Shown here in pieces: positions 1 through 7,374 of a stretch of 64,000 bases of DNA. This DNA comes from JANPBY01 sp963805505 (GTDB lineage Bacteria; Actinomycetota; Actinomycetes; DATJPE01): contig CAWDUP010000004.1 of the NCBI GenBank assembly GCA_963805505.1, positions 62,001-126,000 on the forward strand. Reading direction: 5' to 3'. The notes under the pieces were generated by a model that worked only from the letters and a program-made list of their open reading frames with translations, was not told the DNA's origin and searched no databases. The position numbers and the translations under genes are program-made. Positions within the stretch are counted from its first letter, which is position 1. Each line of letters starts with the position of its first letter.

Positions 1-584
1 TGCTCCACCGACAGCGTGCCGTAGCCGTAGGGCACCTTGACAGCGAAGGTCACGGACTTGATGCCGGCCTCCTCCGCGTAGGAGACGTCGTAGACCTCGA
101 CGGCGTAGCCGTGGCGCTCCGACCAGCGCAGATACATCCGCATGAGCATCTCGGCCCAGTCGGCAGCGTCCACCCCGCCGGCCTCCGCGCGGATGGTCAC
201 GAGTGCTTCGCGCGAGTCGTACGGCCCCGACAACAGCGTGCGTACCTCGAGCTCGGAGATCGCCGACTGGAGTGCCGCGAGCTCTTGCTCGGCCTCGACC
301 CGGGTGGCCTCGTCGCCCTCCTCCTCGGCCATCTGGAAGAGCACCTCCAGGTCGTCCACCCGCCGGCGGAGACTCTCGACCCGGTTGATCTCGGCCTGCA
401 CGTGGGACAGGCGTGACGTGACTGTCTGCGCGTTGTCCTGGTCGTCCCACAGGTCAGGCGCGGCCGCCGCCTCGTTGAGGCTCGCGAGATCTTCCCGCAT
501 CCGCGGCAGATCAAGCACCTTCTCGATGCTGGTCAGCGTCGCGGCAACCTCGGCCACAGCGTCGGTGTTGTCGGAGGCGGCCAC
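1..584 (-). CDS. prfB: Peptide chain release factor 2, 5' part (runs off the left edge)
   Basis: RF2 recognises UGA and UAA stop codons and triggers peptide release on the ribosome. Only about 194 N-terminal residues are visible; the GGQ domain lies outside the window. The visible part is the helical N-terminal domain, including the segment APDLWDDQDNAQ after a short coiled region, which is typical of actinobacterial RF2, and a later run ending in VPYGYGTLSVE. I chose GTG at 584; a second in-frame GTG at 557 is possible, and neither has a strong ribosome binding site. There is no sign of the programmed +1 frameshift site in the visible part. The divergent neighbour starts 138 bases away. Confidence 0.9.
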   Translation of the reverse strand, partial: MAASDNTDAVAEVAATLTSIEKVLDLPRMREDLASLNEAAAAPDLWDDQDNAQTVTSRLSHVQAEINRVESLRRRVDDLEVLFQMAEEEGDEATRVEAEQELAALQSAISELEVRTLLSGPYDSREALVTIRAEAGGVDAADWAEMLMRMYLRWSERHGYAVEVYDVSYAEEAGIKSVTFAVKVPYGYGTLSVE

Positions 585-722
585 GTCGGCCGAGCCTACG
601 CGACCTGCTCTGGGTGGCGAGGTTGGTCCGCGCTACGGACGCGGCGATCGCCAGTCTCGTCATGAACGCTTGGCGCGCGCGTCTTAGGGAGACACCCAGC
701 CGGACACCCCAGGAGCCTCGCC

Positions 723-1013
723 ATGAGCAGGACCACGCGCACCCACGCACTCACCGCCTTCGCCGTCACCGGTCTGGTCCTGCTCGGCACAGCAGCGCCA
801 GCCTCCGCGCAGCCGATGCTCCTGGCTAAGCAGTACGCCAACTGCACAGCACTCGCCAAGGTCTACCCGCACGGCGTCTCCAAGGTCAGCCTGACCACCA
901 AGCAGTGGAAGGCGCGCGGGGCCACCGGCAAGCCGGCGGTTCGACCCGGCGTCTACAAGGCCAACAAGGCGAGCATGGACCGCGACAAGGACGGCATCGC
1001 GTGCGAACGCTGA
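723..1013 (+). CDS. Secreted excalibur calcium-binding domain protein
   Basis: A 96-residue protein with a Sec signal peptide (basic N-terminus, hydrophobic core at about residues 10-22, cleavage near APASAQ). The mature part carries an excalibur domain: the Y-x-N-C-x-A-L start at about residues 38-45 and the terminal D-x-D-x-D-G-x-x-C-E calcium-binding motif. Excalibur domains are extracellular and often accompany nucleases or wall-associated proteins. Its last 13 bases overlap the start of the next gene, which encodes a secreted HNH-type nuclease, so the two are probably co-translated. The exact role is unknown. Confidence 0.85.
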   Translation: MSRTTRTHALTAFAVTGLVLLGTAAPASAQPMLLAKQYANCTALAKVYPHGVSKVSLTTKQWKARGATGKPAVRPGVYKANKASMDRDKDGIACER

Positions 1014-1714
1014 ATGTCGCCGTTGCGCTGCTCGTCGTTGGGCTGAGTGGCGTGCTCGCATCGAGCCCGGCCGGGCCGGCAGCTGCTCGTCCGGCGCCTC
1101 CGTCCCCCACGGCAGGACTAACGGCGACGACCGCCGCCAGCGGTCAGGTCTCGGCTCGTGCCCTGCTGTCCCGCCTCACGGTGAGACCCGAGACCGGCGG
1201 CAGCACGTACGACCGGGCGAAGTTCCACCTCTGGATCGATGCCGACCACGACGGGTGCGACACCAGGGAAGAGGTCCTGATCAAGGAGTCCACCAGGAAG
1301 GTGAAGGTCGGCAGCGGCTGTTCCCTCACCGGTGGACGCTGGGTGTCCTGGTATGACGGCGTCGTCACGAGGAACCCCTCGACCTTCGACATCGACCACG
1401 TCGTCCCGTTGCACGAGGCGTGGGTCTCCGGCGCCCGGTCCTGGGGCGCCGGCAAGCGCGAGCGCTACGCGAACGACCTCGGGTGGAACCTCAGCCTGGA
1501 CGCCGTCACCGCGCACTCCAACCGTTCCAAGGGCGATCGGGATCCTGCCGGCTGGCTGCCGACCGACCACCCGTGCAGGTATGCGCACCACTGGGTGAAG
1601 ATCAAGTACCGGTGGGGCCTCACGATCGACGCCGCCGAGAAGGGCGAGCTCAGCTCGCTGCTGTCCGGTTCGTGCGGGAGGTCCATGCTCGCCGTGCCGT
1701 CGCGCGCGACCTGA
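1001..1714 (+). CDS. Secreted HNH endonuclease family protein (DUF1524-like)
   Basis: A 237-residue protein. I chose GTG at 1001 because it gives a clean signal peptide (basic start, hydrophobic residues to about 24, then an Ala/Pro-rich linker) and has AAGGAC just upstream; an earlier in-frame start would lie deep in the preceding gene. The C-terminal half holds the nuclease core: I-D-H-V-V-P-L-H-E-A-W, then N-D-L-G-W-N-L and N-R-S-K-G-D-R-D-P, as in exported HNH/DUF1524 nucleases of actinomycetes. It probably degrades extracellular DNA, perhaps for nutrient scavenging. Coupling to the calcium-binding excalibur protein suggests a functional pair. The substrate is not proven. Confidence 0.85.
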   Translation: MRTLNVAVALLVVGLSGVLASSPAGPAAARPAPPSPTAGLTATTAASGQVSARALLSRLTVRPETGGSTYDRAKFHLWIDADHDGCDTREEVLIKESTRKVKVGSGCSLTGGRWVSWYDGVVTRNPSTFDIDHVVPLHEAWVSGARSWGAGKRERYANDLGWNLSLDAVTAHSNRSKGDRDPAGWLPTDHPCRYAHHWVKIKYRWGLTIDAAEKGELSSLLSGSCGRSMLAVPSRAT

Positions 1715-1735
1715 CGCAGTCGAGGCGGTTTAGGG

Positions 1736-2218
1736 TCAGTCGACGTACGGCGCTCGCGCGGTGGCCGTCGCATCCACCAGCACCGCGCCACTCGCGCCTC
1801 CCACGATTCCGGGGAACGGCAGTCTGCGCAGGCACCGGAACGAGACCGTGACCGACTCTGGCCCGACGTCGACCCTAGTCACCACGAACGCCTCGTACCG
1901 CTCGACGAGTCCCGCTCGGGTCACGTAGTCCTGCACCGCGCCGGCAGCCGCCTCGGGGTCGAGCGGGATCGCCTCGCCCGAAGGTCCGGTGTAGAAGGCC
2001 ACGCGGTCAAGCTCTTGCACGGCGGTGAGAGCAGCGCCATCGGCCGAGCCGGCGAGGGAACGGCGCGTGAGGTAGAGCGACGACGCATCGGTGACCACTG
2101 CCACGAGCAGCACCGCAAGCACCGCGAACCCCAGCATCAGGACGAGCACCGAGCCGGCGTCTGTCGGCACGACTTCGCTCGGCACGACCTCGCTGCGACG
2201 GACGGCGGGGCCGCTCAC
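1736..2218 (-). CDS. TadG/Rv3658-like pilus assembly protein
   Basis: A 160-residue protein and the last gene of the Tad operon. It begins at GTG 2218, which overlaps the stop of the upstream TadE gene (GTGA). After a short hydrophilic lead, residues about 17-40 form one membrane helix (SVLVLMLGFAVLAVLLVAVV), followed by T-D-A-S-S-L-Y-L-T-R-R-S-L-A-G-S-A-D-G-A-A-L, the signature of the TadG-like N-terminus. The rest is a small extracytoplasmic domain. It lacks the long von Willebrand domain of proteobacterial TadG, as is usual in actinobacteria. It is likely a minor pilin or assembly factor. Confidence 0.8.
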   Translation of the reverse strand: MSGPAVRRSEVVPSEVVPTDAGSVLVLMLGFAVLAVLLVAVVTDASSLYLTRRSLAGSADGAALTAVQELDRVAFYTGPSGEAIPLDPEAAAGAVQDYVTRAGLVERYEAFVVTRVDVGPESVTVSFRCLRRLPFPGIVGGASGAVLVDATATARAPYVD

Positions 2219-2730
2219 GGTGTGCCCGGGTCCGGTGCCGATCGAAAGGCGTCTACTACCTCGTCGTGACGTGCCGTCACGGCCACCGACGCGGCGTCCT
2301 GCCCCCCGAGCGCGGGGACAAGCGGCAGCGACACCTGCGTCGCGACGGTGATGGTGACGATCGCTCCTGGCGTGAGGCACGGGTCCGCCGAGCAGCTCAC
2401 CCGAAGCTGGCCCGGGGCGAGGTCCATTCCCTGGTCGGAGAAGGCCAACCGGGCCGCCTGCTCGGCCCGGTCTTCAGCCGAGCCCGTCGACTCCGCGGTG
2501 ACGTAGGCACGACCGGCCTCCCGGACGGCCGTACTCGCGGCATAGCCCGCCCGCTGGACGTCGAAGACGGCCACCACGACGTAGACCAGCGGGATGAACA
2601 GCAGCACCCCGAGGAACACGAACTCCACCATCGCGTTGCCCGCATCGGCCCACCCACCCCGCTGAGGGAGACGTTGTACGCAAGACACGCCGGCGTTTCT
2701 CCGGACAACGTCACCGTCAGCGGGGGTCAT
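2215..2730 (-). CDS. TadE-family pseudopilin (second copy)
   Basis: A 171-residue TadE-like protein. The segment G-N-A-M-V-E-F-V-F-L-G-V-L-L at about residues 31-44 is the TadE membrane helix with the conserved Glu of pseudopilins. An extracytoplasmic domain follows, with two Cys (about residues 110-120, S-C-S-A-D-P-C) that may form a disulfide. The start overlaps the previous gene by ATGA and the end overlaps the next by GTGA, so it is translated as part of the pilus operon. Its role is probably pilus assembly or maturation alongside the other TadE copy. Confidence 0.85.
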   Translation of the reverse strand: MTPADGDVVRRNAGVSCVQRLPQRGGWADAGNAMVEFVFLGVLLFIPLVYVVVAVFDVQRAGYAASTAVREAGRAYVTAESTGSAEDRAEQAARLAFSDQGMDLAPGQLRVSCSADPCLTPGAIVTITVATQVSLPLVPALGGQDAASVAVTARHDEVVDAFRSAPDPGTP

Positions 2731-3149
2731 CCTTCGTCCAGAGCGTGTCCGCGGACCAACAGCGAGCGCGCCGGGCCGAGCCAGCCGACCAGGGGCAAGG
2801 TGGTGCGCACCTCGACGACCACCGTCGAAGCGCCTGCCACGTCCTCGAAGCTGGCGCTGACGTCGCCGACGAAGCGCGGCGACAGGCTCTGCGCGATCAC
2901 GTCCTGCGTCCGGGTCACGGCATCCGCCGGCCCACGGTCGGCGTTCGCGCCGTAGCGAGCGCCCTCGGCAGCCGCTGCGACCAGCGTGTTCCGCACGTGC
3001 AGGGCGAGGGCGAGCTGGGCGACGGCGAGGAACAGGGTGACCACGAGGATGGAGACCAGGACGAACTCGACGACGGCAGCACCCGACTCACTCGCCCTGG
3101 CACGCGGCCGCCCATCGCCCCCCGGTCTCGGCTCAGGGGCCGGTGACAC
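2727..3149 (-). CDS. TadE-family pseudopilin (first copy)
   Basis: A 140-residue TadE-like protein. Residues about 21-50 (E-S-G-A-A-V-V-E-F-V-L-V-S-I-L-V-V) form the characteristic pseudopilin helix with the conserved Glu. The GTG start lies 17 bases inside the 3' end of the pilin-like gene, and the stop overlaps the next TadE gene. Two different TadE-like proteins side by side is the common actinobacterial arrangement. Confidence 0.85.
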   Translation of the reverse strand: MSPAPEPRPGGDGRPRARASESGAAVVEFVLVSILVVTLFLAVAQLALALHVRNTLVAAAAEGARYGANADRGPADAVTRTQDVIAQSLSPRFVGDVSASFEDVAGASTVVVEVRTTLPLVGWLGPARSLLVRGHALDEG

Positions 3150-3342
3150 CTTCGACCGCGTTGCTGAAGATGTTCTTCAGCTGGTCGTCGGCCACCAGCC
3201 AGATCGCTGTGACCAGACCCGCCGTCATCACGGTCACCAGCACCCAACCGGGTACGTCTCCGCGGTCGCGTTCACGCATGAGCGCCGCCGTACGCATGCT
3301 CAACCGATCCCACAGCATCAGCGGGAGCAGCAGACTGGACAT
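3133..3342 (-). CDS. Flp-pilin-like small membrane protein
   Basis: A 69-residue protein in the place where the major Flp/DUF4244 pilin sits in actinobacterial Tad operons. A charged leader ends in R-D-R-G-D, followed by one hydrophobic helix (about residues 32-50) and a short polar tail. The layout fits a type IVb prepilin cleaved after the Gly. However, the usual A-x-x-E-Y motif with Glu at position +5 is not visible; the sequence reads D-V-P-G-W-V. A near-perfect AGGAGG ribosome binding site stands 5 bases from the ATG, the strongest in this operon, as expected for a structural subunit. Assignment rests on position, size and topology. Confidence 0.65.
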   Translation of the reverse strand: MSSLLLPLMLWDRLSMRTAALMRERDRGDVPGWVLVTVMTAGLVTAIWLVADDQLKNIFSNAVEGVTGP

Positions 3343-3347
3343 GGTTT

Positions 3348-3353
3348 CCTCCT
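3348..3353 (-). promoter_or_regulatory. Strong AGGAGG ribosome binding site of the pilin-like gene
   Basis: The six bases read AGGAGG on the minus strand, 5 bases before the ATG at 3342, and overlap the tadC stop codon. The other genes of this operon have weak or overlapping starts, so this site probably raises pilin synthesis relative to its neighbours. Confidence 0.7.
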
Positions 3354-4272
3354 AGGGGGTGCTGATGGACAAGCCGTAGAAACCTGGGAACAGGGCGAAC
3401 ATCACGGTCAGCGGCAGCAGGAGAAAGACCACCGGGAGCATCATCACGATCTCCTTGCGTGCTCCCGCCTCCATGAGTCGCCGGCGCCCGGCCTCGCGCA
3501 CGTCGACGGCTTGCGCGCGAAGGACCTCCGCCAATGGAGTCCCACGCTCAACGGCGACCGCGACCCCATCGACGAAGCGCCGCAGCTCGGGCAGGGCGGC
3601 CCGATCAGCCACGCGCTCCAGCGCGCGGACCAGAGGTTCCCCGGAGCGCGCATCGGCCAAGGCCCGGCCGAGCTCGCGGGCGAGCTCTCCTTGGCTGCGG
3701 CGGGTCACCCGCTCGAGCGCACCCACGGCGCCTTCCCCCGCGGCCACAGACAATGCGAGCAGCTCCGCGATCGTCGGGAACTCCACCAGCATCCGTTGTT
3801 CCCGCGCAGCGACCTGCGAGGACAAGTTGCGGTCACAGGCCAGGAGACCGGTGATTCCGCAAGCCGCTACCACCGCAAGCAGCCCGAACGGGTGGCTCGA
3901 TCCGGCCGCCGATAGAAGAAGAGCCGCAGCCAATCCGGACGCGACGCCGAACCCGCCCCAGACGAGCTGGCGGGAGCGGAACTCCTCCAGCGTTCCGCCT
4001 TGGCCCAGCTGGTCGAGCCGGCGGCGTACCGACGCCGTGCCACCGAGCCACTGGTCGAGCCGGGACACCGCCTCGGCGACAACGCGCTGCGAGAGGCCAC
4101 GACCGGCCAGGCCGCCGTGCCGCAGCGTCTCCGCCGAGGCCGCGTCGCGCAGGTAAGGGGCAAGGCGGTCCTCGAGAGTCGCCCGGCGCGCCGCTGGCAC
4201 CCGCCGGGCGATCGTGACGAGCCCGAGGGCGCACGCAAGACCAAGCAGAGCGCCCTGCATGGCGAGGGTCAT
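3352..4272 (-). CDS. tadC: Tad pilus inner-membrane platform protein TadC (T2SS F family)
   Basis: A 306-residue protein with an N-terminal membrane helix, a helical cytoplasmic region, a membrane pair at about residues 108-145, the type II secretion F domain at about 165-285 (P-T-I-A-E-L-L-A-L-S-V-A-A-G-E-G) and terminal membrane helices ending in F-P-G-F-Y-G-L. With TadB it forms the platform on which the TadA ATPase works. It overlaps tadB by ATGA. Confidence 0.88.
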   Translation of the reverse strand: MTLAMQGALLGLACALGLVTIARRVPAARRATLEDRLAPYLRDAASAETLRHGGLAGRGLSQRVVAEAVSRLDQWLGGTASVRRRLDQLGQGGTLEEFRSRQLVWGGFGVASGLAAALLLSAAGSSHPFGLLAVVAACGITGLLACDRNLSSQVAAREQRMLVEFPTIAELLALSVAAGEGAVGALERVTRRSQGELARELGRALADARSGEPLVRALERVADRAALPELRRFVDGVAVAVERGTPLAEVLRAQAVDVREAGRRRLMEAGARKEIVMMLPVVFLLLPLTVMFALFPGFYGLSISTP

Positions 4273-5126
4273 CGAAGCACCCGAGGCTCATCAGGCAGCC
4301 GACCGATGCGCAGCATCATGCGGTAGGCGACGACGCAGACCACCCCGCCGACGGCAAGGACGGCGAATCCGGCGGGTGAGTTGTACGCGTCCACCGCCTC
4401 AGGACGCAGCGAAAGCATCGCTAGCAAGACCCACGGAGCACCAACCGCCAGGCGGGCGGCGTTGACCGTCCAAGCCTGTCGGGTCTCCAGCTCCGCGCGG
4501 GTCCGGGCGTCCTCTCGAAGAAATGAACTCAGGGTCCTGAGCAGTCGTCCGAGGTCTGAGCCACCGACGTCGCGGGCAAGCCGAAGCGACTCGACGATCC
4601 GGTCACCGACCGGGTCGGCCAGGTGATCCTTCAGCCGGTCGAGGCACTCGTTGAAGCGACCCGAGGCGCGATAGTCCTCGCTGAACCGGCCGAACGCTGC
4701 GCGCAGCGGCTCAGGGCCTCTCGTGGCGAGCTGGCCCAGCGCCTCGGGCAGCGAGAGACCTGCGCGTACGCCGCTCGCGAGGTTGTCCACCACGTCCGGC
4801 CAGACCGCACGTAACTCGTCGGCGCGCTGGCGACGCCGCCACCTCAGATAGCTGATCGGGCTGATTCCCGCGATCACCGCGAACGCGAGGGCGATAACCG
4901 GCGACCGGGAGATGCCAAGCGCGAGGAACCCTGTCACACCAACGCAAATCACCACCGCTGCGAGCAACCGTGAGACCGATGCTCCAGGAACCCCTGATTC
5001 GGTGACCAGATCGGCAAGCCTCGACCGGCTGGCCGCCACCTCGGCCCCAGCCTCCGGTGGGCGGGTGAGCGCACTGATGACGAGGACCAGTCCGAGGCCG
5101 AGGAGGAGACCGGTCAACGCACCCAT
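4269..5126 (-). CDS. tadB: Tad pilus inner-membrane platform protein TadB (T2SS F family)
   Basis: A 285-residue protein with an N-terminal membrane helix, a helix pair at about residues 55-95, an R-W-R-R-R-Q-R cytoplasmic stretch, an F domain with L-A-S-G-V-R-A-G-L-S-L-P-E-A at about 115-130, and C-terminal membrane helices. It is the usual partner of TadC. Its start lies 2 bases from the cpaF stop and its end overlaps tadC, consistent with one transcript. Confidence 0.88.
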   Translation of the reverse strand: MGALTGLLLGLGLVLVISALTRPPEAGAEVAASRSRLADLVTESGVPGASVSRLLAAVVICVGVTGFLALGISRSPVIALAFAVIAGISPISYLRWRRRQRADELRAVWPDVVDNLASGVRAGLSLPEALGQLATRGPEPLRAAFGRFSEDYRASGRFNECLDRLKDHLADPVGDRIVESLRLARDVGGSDLGRLLRTLSSFLREDARTRAELETRQAWTVNAARLAVGAPWVLLAMLSLRPEAVDAYNSPAGFAVLAVGGVVCVVAYRMMLRIGRLPDEPRVLR

Positions 5127-5128
5127 GG

Positions 5129-6370
5129 TCAGTCCAGGCCCGGCCGGAGCAGGTCGGACAGATCGAAGCCCTGGCGGTCGAAGCGCTGAGCGTGAGGCGG
5201 GTAGCCGTCCGCTCTCACCAGACGGTCTCCCCGTGTGACGAACAGGTCCTCGATCTCGACGACGTCGCCCTCCACCCGGCCAGGGAGGCCGACGATCTCG
5301 CGGATGCGGCGCCGACCCGCCGAGTCGGTCTCCGCGTGGACAACGAGATCAACCGACGCGGCCACCGTCGGCACCACAAACGCATGCCCAACGTTCTCGC
5401 CGGCCAACAACGGGAGCGTGCACATCTTCGTCACTGCCTCCCTGGCGCTGTTGGCATGCACCGAACACATGCCAGGAACACCACTGTTCAAAGCGATCAG
5501 CAGGTCGAGGCACTCCTCCTGACGGACCTCACCGACCACCAGGCGCTGGGGCCGCATCCGCAGGGCTTCCTTGACCAGTCGCCTCAGCCGGATCTCCCCC
5601 GTCCCTTCAAGGCTCGGCTGCCGGGTCTGCATGGCCACCCAGTCGGGGGCACCGATCTTGAGCTCGAAGACTTCCTCACAGGTGATGATCCGCTCGCCCG
5701 CCGGGACGCTGCTCAGCAGGCAGTTCAGCAGGGTCGTCTTCCCGGCCTGCGTGCCGCCGGCCACGATGATGTTGAGTCCGCTGACAACCGCCGCGTCCAG
5801 GAATGCGGCCGCTTGAGGGGTCAGGGTCCCTAGTTCGACGAGATCGTCGAGATGGCTGGCCCGAACCACGAACTTGCGAATGTTGACCGACCAATGCGCC
5901 CGGGTGATGTCGGGTACGGCCACGTGGAGGCGGCTGCCGTCGACGAGCATGGCATCCACAAACGGTTGGCTGAGGTCCACGCGGCGATTGGAGGCCTTGA
6001 GCATCCGCTCGACGAGGTCGCGCACCTCATCGCTCGTCAGCACCACGGCCGTCAACTCACTGCGCCCATGGCGGGCGACGAACACCCGGCCAGGTTCGTT
6101 GATCCAGACCTCCTCGACCGTCGGGTCGTCGAAGTACGGCTGCAGGGCGCCAAATCCCGCGACCGAGTCGAAGACCGAGCGGGCTGCAGCGCCGGGGTCG
6201 GGCAATACCGGGAGTCCGCCGGAGAGGGTTCTCTGGTCGTAGTCGGCAAGAACCTCCGCCACCAGCTCACGAACCAGCTGCGGCTGCGCCAACGGATCGA
6301 CGCCGCGGCGTCGGACGAGGTCTCGTACTTCGTCCTCGACTGTGGTCACCGGGTCGATCGCCAGGCCCAT
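5129..6370 (-). CDS. tadA: Tad pilus/secretion ATPase TadA (CpaF)
   Basis: A 413-residue hexameric secretion ATPase that powers pilus assembly from the cytoplasmic face. The Walker A motif G-G-T-Q-A-G-K-T is at residues 205-212, with Thr-Gln in place of the more common S-G. It is followed by the acidic T-C-E-E-V-F-E-L box and the R-M-R-P-Q-R-L-V-V-G-E-V-R segment with the Walker B Glu. The His box (C-S-V-H-A-N-S) is present. This is the first gene of the pilus operon; its promoter should lie in 6371-6581. Confidence 0.93.
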   Translation of the reverse strand: MGLAIDPVTTVEDEVRDLVRRRGVDPLAQPQLVRELVAEVLADYDQRTLSGGLPVLPDPGAAARSVFDSVAGFGALQPYFDDPTVEEVWINEPGRVFVARHGRSELTAVVLTSDEVRDLVERMLKASNRRVDLSQPFVDAMLVDGSRLHVAVPDITRAHWSVNIRKFVVRASHLDDLVELGTLTPQAAAFLDAAVVSGLNIIVAGGTQAGKTTLLNCLLSSVPAGERIITCEEVFELKIGAPDWVAMQTRQPSLEGTGEIRLRRLVKEALRMRPQRLVVGEVRQEECLDLLIALNSGVPGMCSVHANSAREAVTKMCTLPLLAGENVGHAFVVPTVAASVDLVVHAETDSAGRRRIREIVGLPGRVEGDVVEIEDLFVTRGDRLVRADGYPPHAQRFDRQGFDLSDLLRPGLD

Positions 6371-6581
6371 CGGCTGCCCGCCCCTCGAGTCGGCGCTACG
6401 GAACTCAGCGCATCAACGCCCCCGCTTGGGACGCTAGGGGCTCGCAAGCAAGCCCAACAAGGAGGTTCATCCGAACTGGGGACAGCCTCGCTGACACACC
6501 AGCCACCTGGTGACCACAGTCCCCGCCTGCCCCATTCGCCACACGCCGAAACGGCTCGCAGGCCCCGATGATCTTGGGCTT
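6371..6581. other. Intergenic region upstream of the Tad operon
   Basis: No gene is evident. The region presumably carries the promoter for the minus-strand pilus operon, but I could not pick a convincing -10/-35 pair. If the adjoining gdh relic is ancestral, this stretch is the old gdh-cpaF intergenic region. It shows no clear similarity to the sequence downstream of the intact gdh. Confidence 0.4.
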
Positions 6582-6716
6582 GATCAGCCGGCGCCGCCTG
6601 TGGGGACAAAAGCGTGCGACCTGTCCGCAGAGCGACGTTGACGGTCGCCAGTTCGAAGACCTCGGCCCGACCGAGGTCCGAGAGCCTTAGGCGGGCAGGC
6701 GCCAGGCTCTCGGGCT
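6582..6716 (-). pseudogene. Decayed copy of the 3' end of gdh (direct repeat of 21891-22016)
   Basis: Read on the minus strand, this stretch encodes L-S-D-L-G-R-A-E-V-F-E-L-A-T then V-A-L-R-T, matching the C-terminus of the intact NAD-glutamate dehydrogenase (L-S-D-I-G-Q-A-E-V-F-D-L-A-T, V-A-L-R-T). By hand alignment about 82 of 99 bases and 23 of 33 residues are identical. A net 2-base difference near the end shifts the frame, so the normal stop is lost. It has no start and begins 16 bases after the stop of the HAD gene. Only 7 of 17 differences are in third positions, which fits decay without selection. It lies in the same orientation as the intact gdh end and brackets the catabolic island. 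Confidence 0.8.
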
Positions 6717-6732
6717 TTTGGCGCCGCGCCGC

Positions 6733-7374
6733 TCAGTCCATGCCCAGCCTGGCGCGGACGTCACGGAAGCTCCGCTCGGGATCAGTGACGTCAAAGCTCA
6801 GCGAGGGAATCCCCAGCGACTCTGCCCCCCTGACATTGGCCGGTTGGTCGTCGACGAACAACAGGTCGCTCGGCAGGAGGGAAAGCCGGTCCAGCATCAG
6901 CTGGTAGGCGGCTGGCTCTGGCTTGAGGGCCCCTTCGACAGACCCGTCGACCACCAGGTCGACTCGACGGAGCACCTGCAGCCCGGCGACCCACTCCTCG
7001 CCGTGGAAGGCCAGCAGGTCGTTGGTGAGCACCGCCACGACAAGTCCCGACGCCTTCGCATCGCGAATCAGCTCAGCGGCCTGGACCCGGACGAGTTCGG
7101 ACTCGGGTGCGTCGTAGAGCAGGCCCATGAGGCTGGTGAACTCGACGGCCCGCCCCGTCAGCGAGGCAAACTCCTCGATACGTCGCCGCCAGTACTCCCG
7201 CTCGCTGATGCCCCCCGCCTGCTGGAGCCGCCAATCTGGATCGGCATCCGGATCGAAAGGTCCGCTCCACGCCAGACTGCCCGGCGGGAGGCCGGCTCGC
7301 TTCTCACCGCCGCGGACCAACTCGAAAGGGGTACGTAGGACGGGGCCGCCGAAGTCGAGGACCAGCGCGGTCAC
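6733..7374 (-). CDS. HAD-family hydrolase, last gene of the left catabolic operon
   Basis: A 213-residue HAD protein. Motif I reads L-D-F-G-G-P, with Gly where most HAD phosphatases have the second Asp; this D-x-G-G form occurs in the epoxide-hydrolase-N-like HAD subgroup. Motif II is V-L-T-N-D, the motif III Lys is in L-K-P-E-P, and motif IV is F-V-D-D. Its start overlaps the stop of the hydratase gene (ATGA), so it is translated with the aromatic operon. It could remove phosphate from a pathway intermediate or detoxify a by-product. A paralogue with the same motif-I change is at 33458-34114. Confidence 0.8.
   Translation of the reverse strand: MTALVLDFGGPVLRTPFELVRGGEKRAGLPPGSLAWSGPFDPDADPDWRLQQAGGISEREYWRRRIEEFASLTGRAVEFTSLMGLLYDAPESELVRVQAAELIRDAKASGLVVAVLTNDLLAFHGEEWVAGLQVLRRVDLVVDGSVEGALKPEPAAYQLMLDRLSLLPSDLLFVDDQPANVRGAESLGIPSLSFDVTDPERSFRDVRARLGMD

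Noticed and set aside
6582..6716. Promoter or attachment site of an integrase-driven element
   Set aside because: The stretch aligns to gdh coding sequence and no integrase is found in or beside the island, so site-specific integration cannot be claimed.
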